A program made the translations under genes and the position numbers. The notes under the pieces are model-generated. The model was not told the DNA's origin. It made no database searches and worked only from the letters and a program-made list of their open reading frames with translations. Shown here in pieces: positions 17,601 through 26,951 of a DNA stretch of 41,913 nucleotides. The stretch's first letter is position 1. Each line of letters opens with the position of its first letter. The stretch comes from Bowmanella yangjiangensis (GTDB taxonomy: Bacteria; Pseudomonadota; Gammaproteobacteria; Enterobacterales; Alteromonadaceae). The stretch spans positions 1 through 41,913 of the forward strand of contig NZ_JAFKCS010000028.1 of the NCBI RefSeq assembly GCF_017255015.1, in the 5' to 3' direction.

Positions 17601-18745
17601 TAGTGAGGATTAAAATCGGGGGCATCATCCATATTGGCCGCCGATATTCTGAATGATGCGGGTTCCCAGCGTTTCTGGGCCCCGGTAAACTCCAGGTACG
17701 CTTCCTTAACAACGGCGCCTTGTGGTAAGGACACGTTCTCAAAACGCATACCGATATAGCGGTTGTAATCATTGTCAAAAGTCAGCTCTGTCCCTGTAGC
17801 ATCATAGCCATCAGACCGTTCCTCAACGTTGTCCGAGTTGCTATTAACCTGGAATGTATGTTCGCCTGCCACACAGCCAGTGGCCGTGGTTTGGTCATAA
17901 GCCAATACCAACTGAGCGGACAAGCCACTCCCCTCTTCAAAGCCTTTTATCAATCTTGTACTTGCGGCGCCTGTACCTTGCCCGGTGATGATAATGCTTA
18001 AGCTGTTGCCGCCACACCAACCACTCTGATCAACAATCTCCTGAATAACAGGACTGATGTCGGGTGTATTCACCAACTCGCCACTGATGGGCCAGTCGTT
18101 ATCAACCGTCCAATCCACCGATGCTGTTGTTCTGCTACGCAAGGAAATATTGTTCGAGGTGGAGGTATAAGTCGGTGAGTCCGCGATGGATTCCCCCTGG
18201 AAACTTATGGCTACTGAGGCCGTATTAAGCTGTGCAGAAGTAAAACGCAAAAACGCGGAGGTGATCACAGCACCTTGCGGAACAGATACATCAGTAAATC
18301 TTAATCCGGTAACGAGCTTGTCGGTACCTTCAGCCAATTTGACGGTCGTGCTGTTTAAAGTTACAACCCCGTTACGTTCATAAGCATCATCACCAGGCTG
18401 GGAGATAGAGGTAACAAACTCAGGCTCTACCGGTTCATCAATCCCTCTCACCGGGTACAATACAGGTCCACCATAGTCTGAAAACCGCATTAACCCGGCA
18501 TTAATATTGGTTACAGACTGCAGCACGGTTTTCAGACCCTGTTGTACGCGAGCCATCCTAGATGTGTAGCCGCCATCTTTATCGGTCATACTACCTGAGG
18601 TATCCATGATAAAGAGTACATTTGGACGGTAGCTGACCTGACTACTACCCGTACCAAGATAGATTTCAAGATCATCGCCAAACGCAGACATACTTATCAT
18701 GGCTGACATCAGCGCACTGAATACGGTTAAGCCGAACTTGTTCAT
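14675..18745 (-). CDS. pilY1: Type IV pilus tip adhesin PilY1 with split vWA domain
   Basis: 1356 residues with signal peptide (MNKFGLTVFSALMSAMISMSAFG). A vWA-type start has MIDAS DTSGSM at 48-53. Two related beta-sandwich modules follow (about 122-284 and 296-463), sharing GLRFTDVSVPQGAVITSAFLRF / GMRFENVSLPQGAVVKEAYLEF and IVDQSGW / IVNRSGW. The vWA fold then resumes (TNNHIVLLSDGEANSN, about 581-595). The C-terminal PilY1 beta-propeller has calcium-loop motifs DVDADGDTTD (842-851) and DRENDGYAD (1063-1071); the latter resembles the P. aeruginosa PilY1 calcium site that controls pilus retraction. The family roles are adhesion, priming and mechanosensing. The inserted tandem modules, together with extra cysteines, are unusual. 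Confidence 0.93.
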   Translation of the reverse strand: MNKFGLTVFSALMSAMISMSAFGDDLEIYLGTGSSQVSYRPNVLFIMDTSGSMTDKDGGYTSRMARVQQGLKTVLQSVTNINAGLMRFSDYGGPVLYPVRGIDEPVEPEFVTSISQPGDDAYERNGVVTLNSTTVKLAEGTDKLVTGLRFTDVSVPQGAVITSAFLRFTSAQLNTASVAISFQGESIADSPTYTSTSNNISLRSRTTASVDWTVDNDWPISGELVNTPDISPVIQEIVDQSGWCGGNSLSIIITGQGTGAASTRLIKGFEEGSGLSAQLVLAYDQTTATGCVAGEHTFQVNSNSDNVEERSDGYDATGTELTFDNDYNRYIGMRFENVSLPQGAVVKEAYLEFTGAQKRWEPASFRISAANMDDAPDFNPHYRYMVRNMAKTSSVLWSDVPNWSKNQVYQSPSLVSIVQQIVNRSGWQPGNAMVFIASDFNGERAAFSYKGKPSEAPRLIVKYQGNATPETASTVREHLLNKVDELSANGYTPIVDTLYEAVNYYGGNGVDYGLSRGNSNVSSSVRRSTRVSHRMSYIGADSVLPVGCNSDDLSGYDCINEYIPSPATYISPITDMQCQTNNHIVLLSDGEANSNHSVSKLQALLNKTCEAGYSAGETCGIDLVKNISKSADSVIGTKIVTHTIGFAANATANNYLNQLAINGGGGFYTADSSENLVEAFQSILKTVKDVNATFVSPGVAVNQLNRLTHKDELYFALFKPAEGTIWPGNLKKYKISGDVILDSQGQDAVDDSTGFFHDNSHSYWSTLADGNDVREGGAASRMNLPRNVYFFSGTGTITTSANQLHENNTSIVPADLGIPVSAQQDALRDSVMKWTRGVDVLDVDADGDTTDIRLQMGDPIHSQPVIINYSNTDAAILVATNQGFLHSFDAETGVENFAVTPKELMSNLYDFYEDNSTFSHIYGLDGDLVLRQHEDNRKLLYVGMRRGGRNYYAFDVSTKTAPSLLFKIEGGSPGFEKLGQSWSRPTVTKVNMGGTSKTVLIFGGGYDVEQDNKVLRSPDVVGNAVYMVDADTGALLWSASSDNADLNLSAMQYSIPARISVIDRENDGYADHMYVVDTGGQLFRLDIHNGQSGSDFVTGAQLASFASDGSAADNRRFYYGPDVSEISLANEHYYAVALGSGYRAHPLNTQIQDNMYMIKDKGVFTLDIEGNYGLPATPITTADLYDATDHLLTSSNTAQRELEAAAFAEKQGWFIRLGSGGEKVLASPLILNYKLFFTTYLPASISQSVCAPPTGNSRAYLVELINGNAVKDFNNNGDKEHVDRHADLKQTGIAPDTKILIEDIVKPVVCLGTECTSAVIDENQPCGSAFECLAENIYGRFERVQRGYWKTEHERE

Positions 18746-18759
18746 GGGCTACGCCTCCA

Positions 18760-19323
18760 TTACTGTTCTGACGGTGCAAACACCGCTGCTTTGAGGGTAT
18801 TTGCAATAGCAAAGGATTGGCCATCAACCCGGCCACAACCTTTTACCAGAAAGACATGACAACTGATATTGCTGCCGCCGATAACATTACTCGACCCTAA
18901 ACAGGCCTCCTGACCAACGTAAGCCGTCCTGGACCAACTGTCAGTAGCAGGCTGATCGGTATAATGGCCCACAGCCTGGTGGACAGTACCTGTGGATAAG
19001 CCGGTAGAGGTCAACTGGCGATTGGTCCAGTTAAGGCCATCAAAACAGCTGAGTTCCTGATTAGCTAAATCGATCTGATTGCCTTGCCTGGCTTCGGATA
19101 TAGGATCCACCAGCGCGGCGTCGTTAAGCACAACGGGATCTTCTGCCTCAAATACTACGCCGGCGATAGCGGCTTCCGCGGCGTCAAACGCAACGAGTTG
19201 CTTCTCCATAGACACCGCCATTTTGTTCTGCATCAAACTGCTGCTGACAGCTGACACACCTAAAATGGTCAAACTCATAAGTACCAATAGGGCCAGAACC
19301 AGCACTAAACCTTGCTGTCTCAT
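18760..19323 (-). CDS. pilX: Type IV minor pilin PilX
   Basis: 187 residues. MRQQG/LVLVLALLVLMSLTILGVSAVSSS is a prepilin leader and transmembrane helix of the PilX N-terminal type; the +5 Glu is absent (Leu), as can occur in tip pilins. The cysteines in the C-terminal domain may form disulfides (ELSCFDG, EACLGSS, ISCHVF, KGCGRV). It overlaps pilW in ATGA and is 14 nt upstream of pilY1. It presumably joins the tip complex carrying PilY1. Confidence 0.9.
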   Translation of the reverse strand: MRQQGLVLVLALLVLMSLTILGVSAVSSSLMQNKMAVSMEKQLVAFDAAEAAIAGVVFEAEDPVVLNDAALVDPISEARQGNQIDLANQELSCFDGLNWTNRQLTSTGLSTGTVHQAVGHYTDQPATDSWSRTAYVGQEACLGSSNVIGGSNISCHVFLVKGCGRVDGQSFAIANTLKAAVFAPSEQ

Positions 19324-20174
19324 ATCTTTCTACTTCGCATGTGGTTTTTGACATTTCGAAGAGAAATGGTCGACTCAAACTTCTTGAACAACCGCTTCTC
19401 TGCTGGAGTAACAGGATCTTCGTTTAACAACTTAAAACTCGGAGTGGGCTCAATGAGTACCTCACCATCGCCCTTCACCAGTACGGCAATACGAATGGCA
19501 ACAATACCCGCATTGCGTAATCGCATTGCTGGCAGTTGGTCAGCCGTCACGTAAGTTACAGGTTTGCCGGAGTAGTTACTGGATACCTGATGATCGGCAA
19601 TGCCATATTGCACCTGAAAGCTCTGCACCTGGTCCAGCAAGGTAAAAGCGGCATCACCATTATTCCCCACCGCAATACGTTGCCCGCGCAAAACCCGGCC
19701 ATCAAATCCGCGGCACTTAAGGCTGTCGCCGTCAAGAAAGTACTCATTCACCACAAAGAATTCTTCATTCTCTGCATAGCCAAGTTTGTAGCCTCGACAA
19801 TCACGGGTTCCCTGAAAAGCCACCACTAAGGTATCACTGGCACCATTTATACCTTGTTCAGAACCAAGGGCAGGTCTATTAACAAAATCACCAGCCAGAA
19901 TCACCGGGCGATTTTTCAGAAATGCACTTTCATCCACAATGTCGACAATTCGGCTCAAATTGGGAGAGTTAGGGTCGTACAAACCAGCCATCATTAAATC
20001 ACCGCGCATACGACCGATAAAGAATCGTCCCCCTTCCTGTGCGGAAGCAATAGCGCGATTCAAACGTTCAGTCACCTGATTCGATACCATCACCTGGACA
20101 ATAGCGCCGGAGATAAGCAGCCCCAGCACCAGAGTAATCATCAGTTCAACCAGGCTAAATCCTCTTTGCTTCAT
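19320..20174 (-). CDS. pilW: Type IV minor pilin PilW
   Basis: 284 residues from ATG 20174, which forms ATGA with the pilV stop; the longer frame is rejected. MKQRG/FSLVELMITLVLGLLISGAIV is a canonical prepilin N-terminus with Glu5. The remainder fits PilW (GRFFIGRMRGDLMMAGLYDPN, FQVQYGIADHQVSS, AGIVAIRIAVLV). Typical length for PilW. It is co-translated with pilX through a second ATGA overlap. Confidence 0.92.
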   Translation of the reverse strand: MKQRGFSLVELMITLVLGLLISGAIVQVMVSNQVTERLNRAIASAQEGGRFFIGRMRGDLMMAGLYDPNSPNLSRIVDIVDESAFLKNRPVILAGDFVNRPALGSEQGINGASDTLVVAFQGTRDCRGYKLGYAENEEFFVVNEYFLDGDSLKCRGFDGRVLRGQRIAVGNNGDAAFTLLDQVQSFQVQYGIADHQVSSNYSGKPVTYVTADQLPAMRLRNAGIVAIRIAVLVKGDGEVLIEPTPSFKLLNEDPVTPAEKRLFKKFESTISLRNVKNHMRSRKI

Positions 20175-20836
20175 AAGGTAACATCCAACACTACACAATC
20201 CTGCGGCTCAGCACTGCCACTTGGGTTGCATGTCGCATTTAGCTTTCTATCAATGTTTTGCCAATTTTCAGCAGGCCAACTGATCATAATTCGGTGTAAC
20301 GAACCGGCACTACAAGCATCAGCATCTGCGGCATCATTGTCGGTACAGGTTAATGAAATTTTTGCCGCAGGATTCGTACCGGCTAGAGAACAGGAGACTT
20401 CATAGGCATCAAAGGTGGCAAACTCGGCGGCTGTACAGTTACCATTACTACAATCAGGTACAGCAGCGGGCACTTCAAGGCAGTAGCAGTTATAGGTATT
20501 ACCACTGGCACAAGCGCCTAAATTATTGAAGTTATAAATATTATTAGCAAAATAACTATTATCAACCACCATACTACTGTCAGTGGGTGACACATCAGCA
20601 CTGGCCCGCAATCGCTCTGCCAGCTGTTGAGTGATGATCACAGCCTGAGAGCGATTCATCGCATCAGCATTAGAGAATGAGCCGATAAATTGCAGGGATG
20701 CCACGCCCAGTAAACCAATGGACAAAATAAACAGGGTGACCAGGATTTCAATCATCCCGACCCCGAGTTGTTTAACCGGCACTATGTGTTCAGCACGTCT
20801 GACTAGAACCTCCACACGGCCCCCTTCGTATTGCAC
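20171..20836 (-). CDS. pilV: Type IV minor pilin PilV
   Basis: Up to 221 residues. The cleavage site KQLG/VGMIEILVTLFILSIGLLGVASL has Glu5 and the IEILVTL pattern of PilV. The start is uncertain: GTG 20836 is shown, GTG 20815 has a purine-rich GAAGGGGG before it, and a GTG near 20782 would give a 7-residue leader. The long Cys- and Asn-rich middle (NLGACASGNTYNCYCLEVP) is unusual and may be disulfide-bonded. First gene of the pilVWX-pilY1-pilE operon. The 267 bp between it and ispH hold the ispH terminator and no recognised promoter. Confidence 0.88.
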   Translation of the reverse strand: MQYEGGRVEVLVRRAEHIVPVKQLGVGMIEILVTLFILSIGLLGVASLQFIGSFSNADAMNRSQAVIITQQLAERLRASADVSPTDSSMVVDNSYFANNIYNFNNLGACASGNTYNCYCLEVPAAVPDCSNGNCTAAEFATFDAYEVSCSLAGTNPAAKISLTCTDNDAADADACSAGSLHRIMISWPAENWQNIDRKLNATCNPSGSAEPQDCVVLDVTL

Positions 20837-21045
20837 ATGAATTATCCAACATTATCTTGTTCTGGACGCCATTTCAGCTTAGTACAAGGTACTGCATATA
20901 CTTGGCGTTTTGGTTATGTTCGCTTGGCGATGGGTATGAGAATCAGATAAGTATAAAACAGTAGATGAGAGAAAAAACACGGGCTGGTTTTTCCTTCTTC
21001 TTGGCTGAGTTGACTTGTAGTAAAGGGTTAAACCGTATCAGCCGG

Positions 21046-21074
21046 AATAAAATCAGGCGCCACTCGGCGCCTGA
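21046..21074 (-). terminator. ispH terminator
   Basis: On the minus strand TCAGGCGCC (21074-21066), loop GAGT, GGCGCCTGA (21061-21053), then TTTTATT. It starts 30 nt after the ispH stop and separates this operon from the pilus operon. Confidence 0.85.
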
Positions 21075-21103
21075 AACTCATGTATAAGTATAGAGGTGAA
21101 TAC

Positions 21104-22048
21104 TTAGGATATCTCTCTAACTCTAAGTTCTTTAGGTACGGCGAATTCTATATTTTCCAGACGCCCTGGTGTTTCAATAACACTATTGGCCCCCCGCTCC
21201 TTCAGACGATTCACCACACCTTGGACCAGCACTTCAGGCGCAGAAGCACCGGCGGTTACACCAATATGCTGGGCGTCAGCAAGCCACTCGGCCTGAATAC
21301 AGTCAGCATTCGCAATTAAGTAGGCCTTCGCGCCCATCTTATCAGCCAGTTCCCGCAGGCGATTTGAGTTAGAACTATTCTGTGCACCGACCACCAGCAG
21401 CACATCACAACGTCCGGCTAATTCCCTGACCGCATCCTGGCGATTCTGGGTGGCATAACAGATATCATCCTTACGAGGCCCTTCGATAGCCGGAAACCTC
21501 AGACGCAAAGCATCAATCACATCGGCCGTATCATCAACAGATAAGGTGGTCTGGCTACAGTAATGCAACTGGCTGGGGTTCTTCACTTGTAATGCCGCAA
21601 CATCGTCGACGGATTCCACAAGGTAGATCCCACCGTTGGGGTTGTCATACTGCCCCATAGTACCTTCCACCTCAGGGTGCCCCTGGTGACCAATCAAAAT
21701 ACATTCGATGCCTTTATGACTGGCACGGGTCACTTCCATATGTACTTTCGTTACTAGAGGACAAGTTGCATCAAACACTTTCAACCCACGTTGTTCAGCT
21801 TCTTTGCGAACGGCCTGAGATACACCATGAGCAGAAAAAATCACTATGCTGTCGTCCGGCACTTCGTGCAGTTCATCCACAAACATCGCACCACGTTCGC
21901 GCAGACCGTCCACCACAAACTTGTTATGTACCACTTCATGGCGCACATAAATGGGCGGCTCAAAAATTTCCAGCGCGCGCTCCACTATGGTAATGGCCCG
22001 ATCTACTCCGGCACAAAAGCCTCTGGGATTGGCTAGATGAATTTGCAT
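21104..22048 (-). CDS. ispH: 4-hydroxy-3-methylbut-2-enyl diphosphate reductase
   Basis: 314 residues. [4Fe-4S] enzyme for the last MEP-pathway step, yielding IPP and DMAPP. The cluster cysteines are C12 (RGFCAGV), C96 (DATCPLV) and C197 (DDICYATQ). Active-site His41, His74, His124 and Glu126 ([10 protein letters not shown]) are visible. Full length, no oddity. It follows fkpB in the conserved ileS-lspA-fkpB-ispH order with a 55-nt gap, and ends in its own terminator. Confidence 0.97.
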   Translation of the reverse strand: MQIHLANPRGFCAGVDRAITIVERALEIFEPPIYVRHEVVHNKFVVDGLRERGAMFVDELHEVPDDSIVIFSAHGVSQAVRKEAEQRGLKVFDATCPLVTKVHMEVTRASHKGIECILIGHQGHPEVEGTMGQYDNPNGGIYLVESVDDVAALQVKNPSQLHYCSQTTLSVDDTADVIDALRLRFPAIEGPRKDDICYATQNRQDAVRELAGRCDVLLVVGAQNSSNSNRLRELADKMGAKAYLIANADCIQAEWLADAQHIGVTAGASAPEVLVQGVVNRLKERGANSVIETPGRLENIEFAVPKELRVREIS

Positions 22049-22103
22049 CGTTCTTTCTCTCTACAATAGTGCAATAAGCAAAATTAATCGCTGTGCTATC
22101 AGC

Positions 22104-22553
22104 TTAACCAGCAACACTGGCGATCTGGATAATCTCTACATCAAAAATCACCGTCTGACCTGCCAGTGGATGATTAAAGTCCACCGTTACCGAATCCCCA
22201 GCGACATCACGAATAATTCCAGGAATTTCAATACCACCAGGTTGTGTAAAGGCAATGATCATACCAGGCGTAGGCGGCGTATCCGCGCCAAACTTATTGC
22301 GATCCATATGATGGATGTTGTCCGGATTGGGCATCCCGAAAGCATCTTCGGGTGCCAGGGTGAAGGCTTTACGCTCACCGACTTTCATACCCATAAGGCA
22401 GGCTTCAAAGCTGGCTGTCAAACTGCCATCACCAATGCGTAACTTAGCCGGTTTATTGTGCACTCTGGTGCTGTCAGCGGCGGAACCGTCCTCGAGCTTA
22501 AGATCAAAGTGCAACACTACTTCACTGTCAGCGCTCACTATCGCATCACTCAT
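22104..22553 (-). CDS. fkpB: FKBP-type peptidyl-prolyl isomerase FkpB (SlpA)
   Basis: 149 residues. SlyD/SlpA-type FKBP with a small IF insert and PPIase motifs (VVLHFDLKLEDGS, DSVTVDFNHPLAGQTVIFDVEI). Unlike SlyD it lacks a His-rich tail. It catalyses cis-trans proline isomerisation and acts as a folding helper in the cytoplasm. The start overlaps the end of lspA by 8 nt, so the two are coupled. Confidence 0.93.
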   Translation of the reverse strand: MSDAIVSADSEVVLHFDLKLEDGSAADSTRVHNKPAKLRIGDGSLTASFEACLMGMKVGERKAFTLAPEDAFGMPNPDNIHHMDRNKFGADTPPTPGMIIAFTQPGGIEIPGIIRDVAGDSVTVDFNHPLAGQTVIFDVEIIQIASVAG

Positions 22554-23043
22554 CTGACTTTACTCCGTTATTGCGAAACGCATCCACAATCAACAACGCG
22601 GCACCAACACAAATGGCGCTGTCGGCAATGTTGAACGCCGGCCAGTGCCAGTTGCCAACATAGAAGTCGAGAAAGTCTACAACATAGCCATGCACTAAAC
22701 GGTCAATCAGGTTACCCAATGCGCCGCCTAGAATCAGGGCAAAGGCGCAAGGTAACATCACCTGAGTTTTCTTGCTTTGTCTGAGCCAATGCAAAATCAG
22801 CAGGCTGACTGTGACCGCAATGGCGGTGAAAAACCAGCGTTGCCAACCTCCCGCGCTACTCAAGAAACTGAATGCTGCACCGTAATTGTGTACGTAGGTC
22901 AGATTAAAGAACGGCATCAGCGGGATGGACTGATACAATTGCATCGCATCCAACACCGCCAACTTGGTTACCTGGTCTAGCAAAATAACCACTATGCTTA
23001 GCCACAGAAAACGCAGCCCGGTATTTTTAAACATATCAAGCAT
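22546..23043 (-). CDS. lspA: Lipoprotein signal peptidase (signal peptidase II)
   Basis: 165 residues from ATG 23043, which overlaps the ileS end by 8 nt; ATG 23034 directly after the ileS stop is the alternative, and the longer frame to 23067 is unlikely. Inner-membrane aspartyl protease that cuts prolipoproteins before the lipidated Cys, with four transmembrane helices. Catalytic Asp motifs are [11 protein letters not shown] and [20 protein letters not shown] is also family-specific. It would process BamD and the DUF3833 lipoprotein encoded here. Confidence 0.94.
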   Translation of the reverse strand: MLDMFKNTGLRFLWLSIVVILLDQVTKLAVLDAMQLYQSIPLMPFFNLTYVHNYGAAFSFLSSAGGWQRWFFTAIAVTVSLLILHWLRQSKKTQVMLPCAFALILGGALGNLIDRLVHGYVVDFLDFYVGNWHWPAFNIADSAICVGAALLIVDAFRNNGVKSDE

Positions 23044-25864
23044 AGTGGCGCTGCTCACCTTCACCATCTACGTTTTCAATACAGCGGCCACACAGCTCTT
23101 CATGACCTTCATGGCTACCTACATCCTCGCGGTGATGCCAGCAGCGCACGCATTTCTGACCACCTGCCTTTTGTATTTCAACCCACAAACCATGTACTTC
23201 GGTATCTTCCAACTGTTCAGGACGTGCATCCACCGCCTCAACTCGGGCGGCAGAGGTGATAAGTACAAATCGTAGCTCATCTTCCAGGCTTGCTAATTGT
23301 CCTGCCAAAGCCGGTTGACAATACAACACTACATCGGCTTCCAAAGAGCCACCAATCTGACCTTGTCGACGGGCGTCTTCCAACGCTTTATTCACGGCGT
23401 CTTTGACACTCAGAACCTGTTGCCAGAAGCTGTCGCCATGCTGCTGTTCGATCTGCATGTTGTCCAGCTCGCTGTACCAACTCTCGGTAAAGACGTACTT
23501 AACCCGTTCTCCCGGCATGGCCTGCCAGATTTCCTGGGCAGTAAAGCTCATAATTGGCGCCATCCAACGTACCAAGGCCTCGGCAATATGATACATGGCA
23601 CTTTGACAAGAGCGGCGTGCAATACCGTCAGCCTTAGCGGTGTATTGCCTGTCTTTGATAACATCCAGATAAAAACTACCCAGCTCAATAGAGCAGAACT
23701 GCATCAGTTTTTGTACCACCACCAGGAAGTCATAGCGGTTATAAGCCGCCACGATTTCTTCCTGCACGGCTTTGGCCCGGCTAACCATCCAGCGATCCAG
23801 TGCCACCATATCTTCTACCGGCACTAAATCTGTGACCGGATTAAAGCCGTTCAGGTTAGCCAACAAGAAACGAGCGGTGTTACGAATACGACGATATGCA
23901 TCAGCAGAGCGCTTGAGAATTTCATCAGACACCGCTATTTCTGAACGATAGTCGGTGGAGGCCACCCACAAACGCAGGATATCGGCCCCCAGCTTATTCA
24001 TCACATCTTGCGGGGAAATCGTATTTCCCAGCGACTTGGACATTTTCTTGCCATGGGCATCAACGGTGAAGCCATGGGTCAACACCTGCTTGTATGGTGC
24101 GTGTCCTTTGGCGGCTACCGAAGTCATCAGAGAAGACATAAACCAACCGCGGTGTTGATCTGAACCTTCCAGATACAAGTCTGCACCAGCGGGGATATCA
24201 TCCCGTCTGTCCACCACAAAGTAGTGAGTCACACCTGAGTCAAACCAGACATCCAGCGTGTCTTTTACCTTCACGTAAGTCTCGGCATCTGCGCCTAACA
24301 GCTCGGCGGCATCCAAATCCCACCAAGCCTGAATGCCTTTTTGTTCAACAGCTCTCGCGACTTGCTCTAACAGCGCCTGGCTGTTGGGATGCAGCTCTCC
24401 GCTATCCTTATGCACAAACAATGGAATGGGTACGCCCCAGGTACGCTGGCGAGAAATACACCAGTCAGGACGACCTTCCACCATTTTTTCAATACGGCTT
24501 TGCCCCCAATCAGGAATCCACTGGGTGTTGGCGATTTCTTTTAGAGAATTCGTACGCAGGCCATTCTTATCCATGCTGATAAACCACTGCGGAGTAGCAC
24601 GGAAGATAATCGGCGTTTTATGGCGCCAGCAATGCGGATAACTGTGCTCATAAGCATGATGATGCAGAAGACAGCCTTTTTCTTTAAGCACTTCAACTAC
24701 ATGGTCATTGGCCTTGAAGACATGCTCACCGGCAAACAATGGCGTATCTTCCAGATAAACGCCATTGGCACCAACCGGATTAGCCACTTCCAAGCCATAG
24801 CCGCGGCCGACATTGAAGTCGTCCACACCATGGCCTGGTGCGGTATGCACACAGCCGGTACCTGATTCTGTCGTGACGTGGTCACCCAAAATAACCGGCA
24901 CATCGAAATCATAGAAGGGATGCTGAACACGCAGGTTTTCCAGCGCAGCCCCTTTGCAATAACCCAGCGCATGATAATGGCTGGCACCAAACCTATCCAA
25001 ACAGGCATCCATCAGTTCAGCCGCAACAATCAAGCGCTGTTTACCTTGTTCGGTCTGGGCCTGAACCAACACGTATTCCAGCTTCGGGCTAACGGCCACC
25101 GCGCGGTTTGCAGGCAAGGTCCATGGGGTCGTGGTCCAGATAACCACAGATACTGGCCCTTCTCCCACATGATTTTCCGGATGCGCAAAAGCGGCAACCA
25201 TAGCGGCTTCATCGACCGCGCGAAAAGCAACATCGATAGAAGGCGATTTTTTGTCCTTGTACTCCACTTCCGCTTCGGCCAGCGCTGACCCACAGTCGGT
25301 ACACCAGTGCACAGGCTTAAAGCCTTTCTCCAGATGGCCCTTGTCAATGATCGCCCCTAAAGCTCGGATAATGTCAGCCTCGGACTGAAAATCCATGGTC
25401 TTGTATGGCTTATCCCATTCACCCAACACACCTAAACGAATAAAGTCTTTCTTCTGCCCGGCGATTTGCTTCTCTGCGTACTCTCGGCAATGCTGGCGGA
25501 ATTCAGCTTCACTGACTTTCTTACCGGGTTTGCCAATTTTCTTTTCAACCTGCAGCTCAATAGGCAGACCATGGCAATCCCAACCCGGCACATATGGCGA
25601 GTCGAAGTCAGACAAGGTTTTTGACTTAACAATAATATCTTTGAGGATCTTGTTTACCGCATGACCAATGTGAATGTCGCCGTTGGCATAAGGAGGGCCG
25701 TCATGCAAAATGAACGGCTTGTTGCCCGCTTTGGCGGCACGTATCTTGTGATACAGCCCATCTTCCGTCCACTGCTTCAGCATTTCTGGCTCGCGTTGCG
25801 CCAGGTTGCCACGCATAGGAAACTCGGTTTCCGGCAAATTCAAGGTATGTTTGTAATCGCTCAT
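23036..25864 (-). CDS. ileS: Isoleucyl-tRNA synthetase
   Basis: 942 residues. Class I synthetase with HIGH at 65-68 ([12 protein letters not shown]) and KMSKS near residue 605 ([12 protein letters not shown]). The CP1 editing domain includes [17 protein letters not shown] and the hydrolytic [16 protein letters not shown]. The C-terminal zinc knuckle [11 protein letters not shown]...[10 protein letters not shown] is intact, as in bacterial IleRS type 1. Length is close to the E. coli enzyme (938). It lies between ribF (71 nt) and lspA (overlap) in a conserved block. Confidence 0.98.
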   Translation of the reverse strand: MSDYKHTLNLPETEFPMRGNLAQREPEMLKQWTEDGLYHKIRAAKAGNKPFILHDGPPYANGDIHIGHAVNKILKDIIVKSKTLSDFDSPYVPGWDCHGLPIELQVEKKIGKPGKKVSEAEFRQHCREYAEKQIAGQKKDFIRLGVLGEWDKPYKTMDFQSEADIIRALGAIIDKGHLEKGFKPVHWCTDCGSALAEAEVEYKDKKSPSIDVAFRAVDEAAMVAAFAHPENHVGEGPVSVVIWTTTPWTLPANRAVAVSPKLEYVLVQAQTEQGKQRLIVAAELMDACLDRFGASHYHALGYCKGAALENLRVQHPFYDFDVPVILGDHVTTESGTGCVHTAPGHGVDDFNVGRGYGLEVANPVGANGVYLEDTPLFAGEHVFKANDHVVEVLKEKGCLLHHHAYEHSYPHCWRHKTPIIFRATPQWFISMDKNGLRTNSLKEIANTQWIPDWGQSRIEKMVEGRPDWCISRQRTWGVPIPLFVHKDSGELHPNSQALLEQVARAVEQKGIQAWWDLDAAELLGADAETYVKVKDTLDVWFDSGVTHYFVVDRRDDIPAGADLYLEGSDQHRGWFMSSLMTSVAAKGHAPYKQVLTHGFTVDAHGKKMSKSLGNTISPQDVMNKLGADILRLWVASTDYRSEIAVSDEILKRSADAYRRIRNTARFLLANLNGFNPVTDLVPVEDMVALDRWMVSRAKAVQEEIVAAYNRYDFLVVVQKLMQFCSIELGSFYLDVIKDRQYTAKADGIARRSCQSAMYHIAEALVRWMAPIMSFTAQEIWQAMPGERVKYVFTESWYSELDNMQIEQQHGDSFWQQVLSVKDAVNKALEDARRQGQIGGSLEADVVLYCQPALAGQLASLEDELRFVLITSAARVEAVDARPEQLEDTEVHGLWVEIQKAGGQKCVRCWHHREDVGSHEGHEELCGRCIENVDGEGEQRHYA

Positions 25865-25935
25865 CGATCCTCAATTCCACTATAAGAACAGGCGCATCGC
25901 GCTGTTGGCATTACGCCGTTTGGGGCAAGTCGCCC

Positions 25936-26859
25936 TTAAGCCAAGAGTAATTCCCTGGCCTTGTCGGCATCCTGCCTGATTTGTTGTTGCAACGCCTCTA
26001 ACGAGGCAAATTTCATTTCGTTCCGGATCTTTGCTACCGGCACAACTTCGATACGCTTCCCGTATAGCGCACCGGTAAACTCGAACACATGCACTTCAAG
26101 TTGGCTACGCTGGCCATTCACCGTGGGTCTGTTACCGATGTTAGCCACCCCATCGTATGTTTGTCCGTTAAGATTCACTCGCACGGCAAACACCCCAGCC
26201 AAGGGTGCTTTACACCTATTTAACAATACATTAGCGGTAGGAAAGCCCAAGGTGCGGCCTTTCTTATCACCATGCACCACTTTACCTGAGATACTAAACG
26301 GTCTGCCCAGCATCGCCTCGACTCGGCTAAATTCAGACAGCGCCAGAGCGCTTCGCACTTCGGTCGAACTGATACGGCAGTCCTCCAGGCGAAAGCTACG
26401 AGTACTGACCACGTCAAAGTCGCAGCGGCGTCCTTCTTCTTGCAGCATGGTAAAATCGCCCAAACGCGCCTTACCAAAGCGAAAGTCATCGCCAACCACA
26501 AGAAACCGAATACCTAACTGTCTGACCAACAGTTCTTCAATAAAGTAACAGGCCGACATTTGTGAAAATGCACGGTCAAAGCGAATGCATAGTAACCGGT
26601 CGACACCCAACAAACGCAATTGTTCGTACTTGTCTCGCAGACGACTGATTCTGGCCGGTGCGTGCTCAGGACTGAATACTTCTTCAGGCTGAGGCTCAAA
26701 CACCATCACGGTTGCGGGCAATTGCATGGCTCTGGCCTTTTCGATCAGGCTACGCAGCACCGCTTGATGGCCTAAATGCACACCGTCAAACTTGCCAATG
26801 GTCAGCACACACCCTTTATGTTTATCGCGGATGTTATGCAGGCCACGAATCAATTCCAC
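25936..26859 (-). CDS. ribF: Bifunctional riboflavin kinase/FAD synthetase
   Basis: 307 residues. The N-terminal nucleotidyl-transferase domain has GKFDGVHLGHQAVL (about 23-36) and GDDFRFGKARLGD. The C-terminal flavokinase domain has KGRTLGFPTANVLL and VFEFTGALYGKRIEVVPVAKIR. It makes FMN and FAD, the cofactor needed by the FAD oxidoreductase of the stress operon. It follows murJ by 92 nt. The hairpin in that gap lacks a U tract, so readthrough is plausible. Confidence 0.96.
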   Translation of the reverse strand: MELIRGLHNIRDKHKGCVLTIGKFDGVHLGHQAVLRSLIEKARAMQLPATVMVFEPQPEEVFSPEHAPARISRLRDKYEQLRLLGVDRLLCIRFDRAFSQMSACYFIEELLVRQLGIRFLVVGDDFRFGKARLGDFTMLQEEGRRCDFDVVSTRSFRLEDCRISSTEVRSALALSEFSRVEAMLGRPFSISGKVVHGDKKGRTLGFPTANVLLNRCKAPLAGVFAVRVNLNGQTYDGVANIGNRPTVNGQRSQLEVHVFEFTGALYGKRIEVVPVAKIRNEMKFASLEALQQQIRQDADKARELLLA

Positions 26860-26951
26860 CAGCTACCCCTTGTTGGTTGCGGCTTTCGCCCGTGCAAAAA
26901 TCACGGGATTATAACCGACTGTCCGCTTAATTAAAGCCCAGTGTCAAGCTG

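Noticed and set aside
23297..23827. 176-codon plus-strand open frame inside ileS
   Set aside because: It is antisense to a well-conserved synthetase; such long frames arise from the codon structure of the real gene. No domain or ribosome site was seen.
26889..26907. CCCGTG/CACGGG hairpin between murJ and ribF as a terminator
   Set aside because: Only a 6-bp stem with a 7-nt loop and no T run after it on the minus strand.
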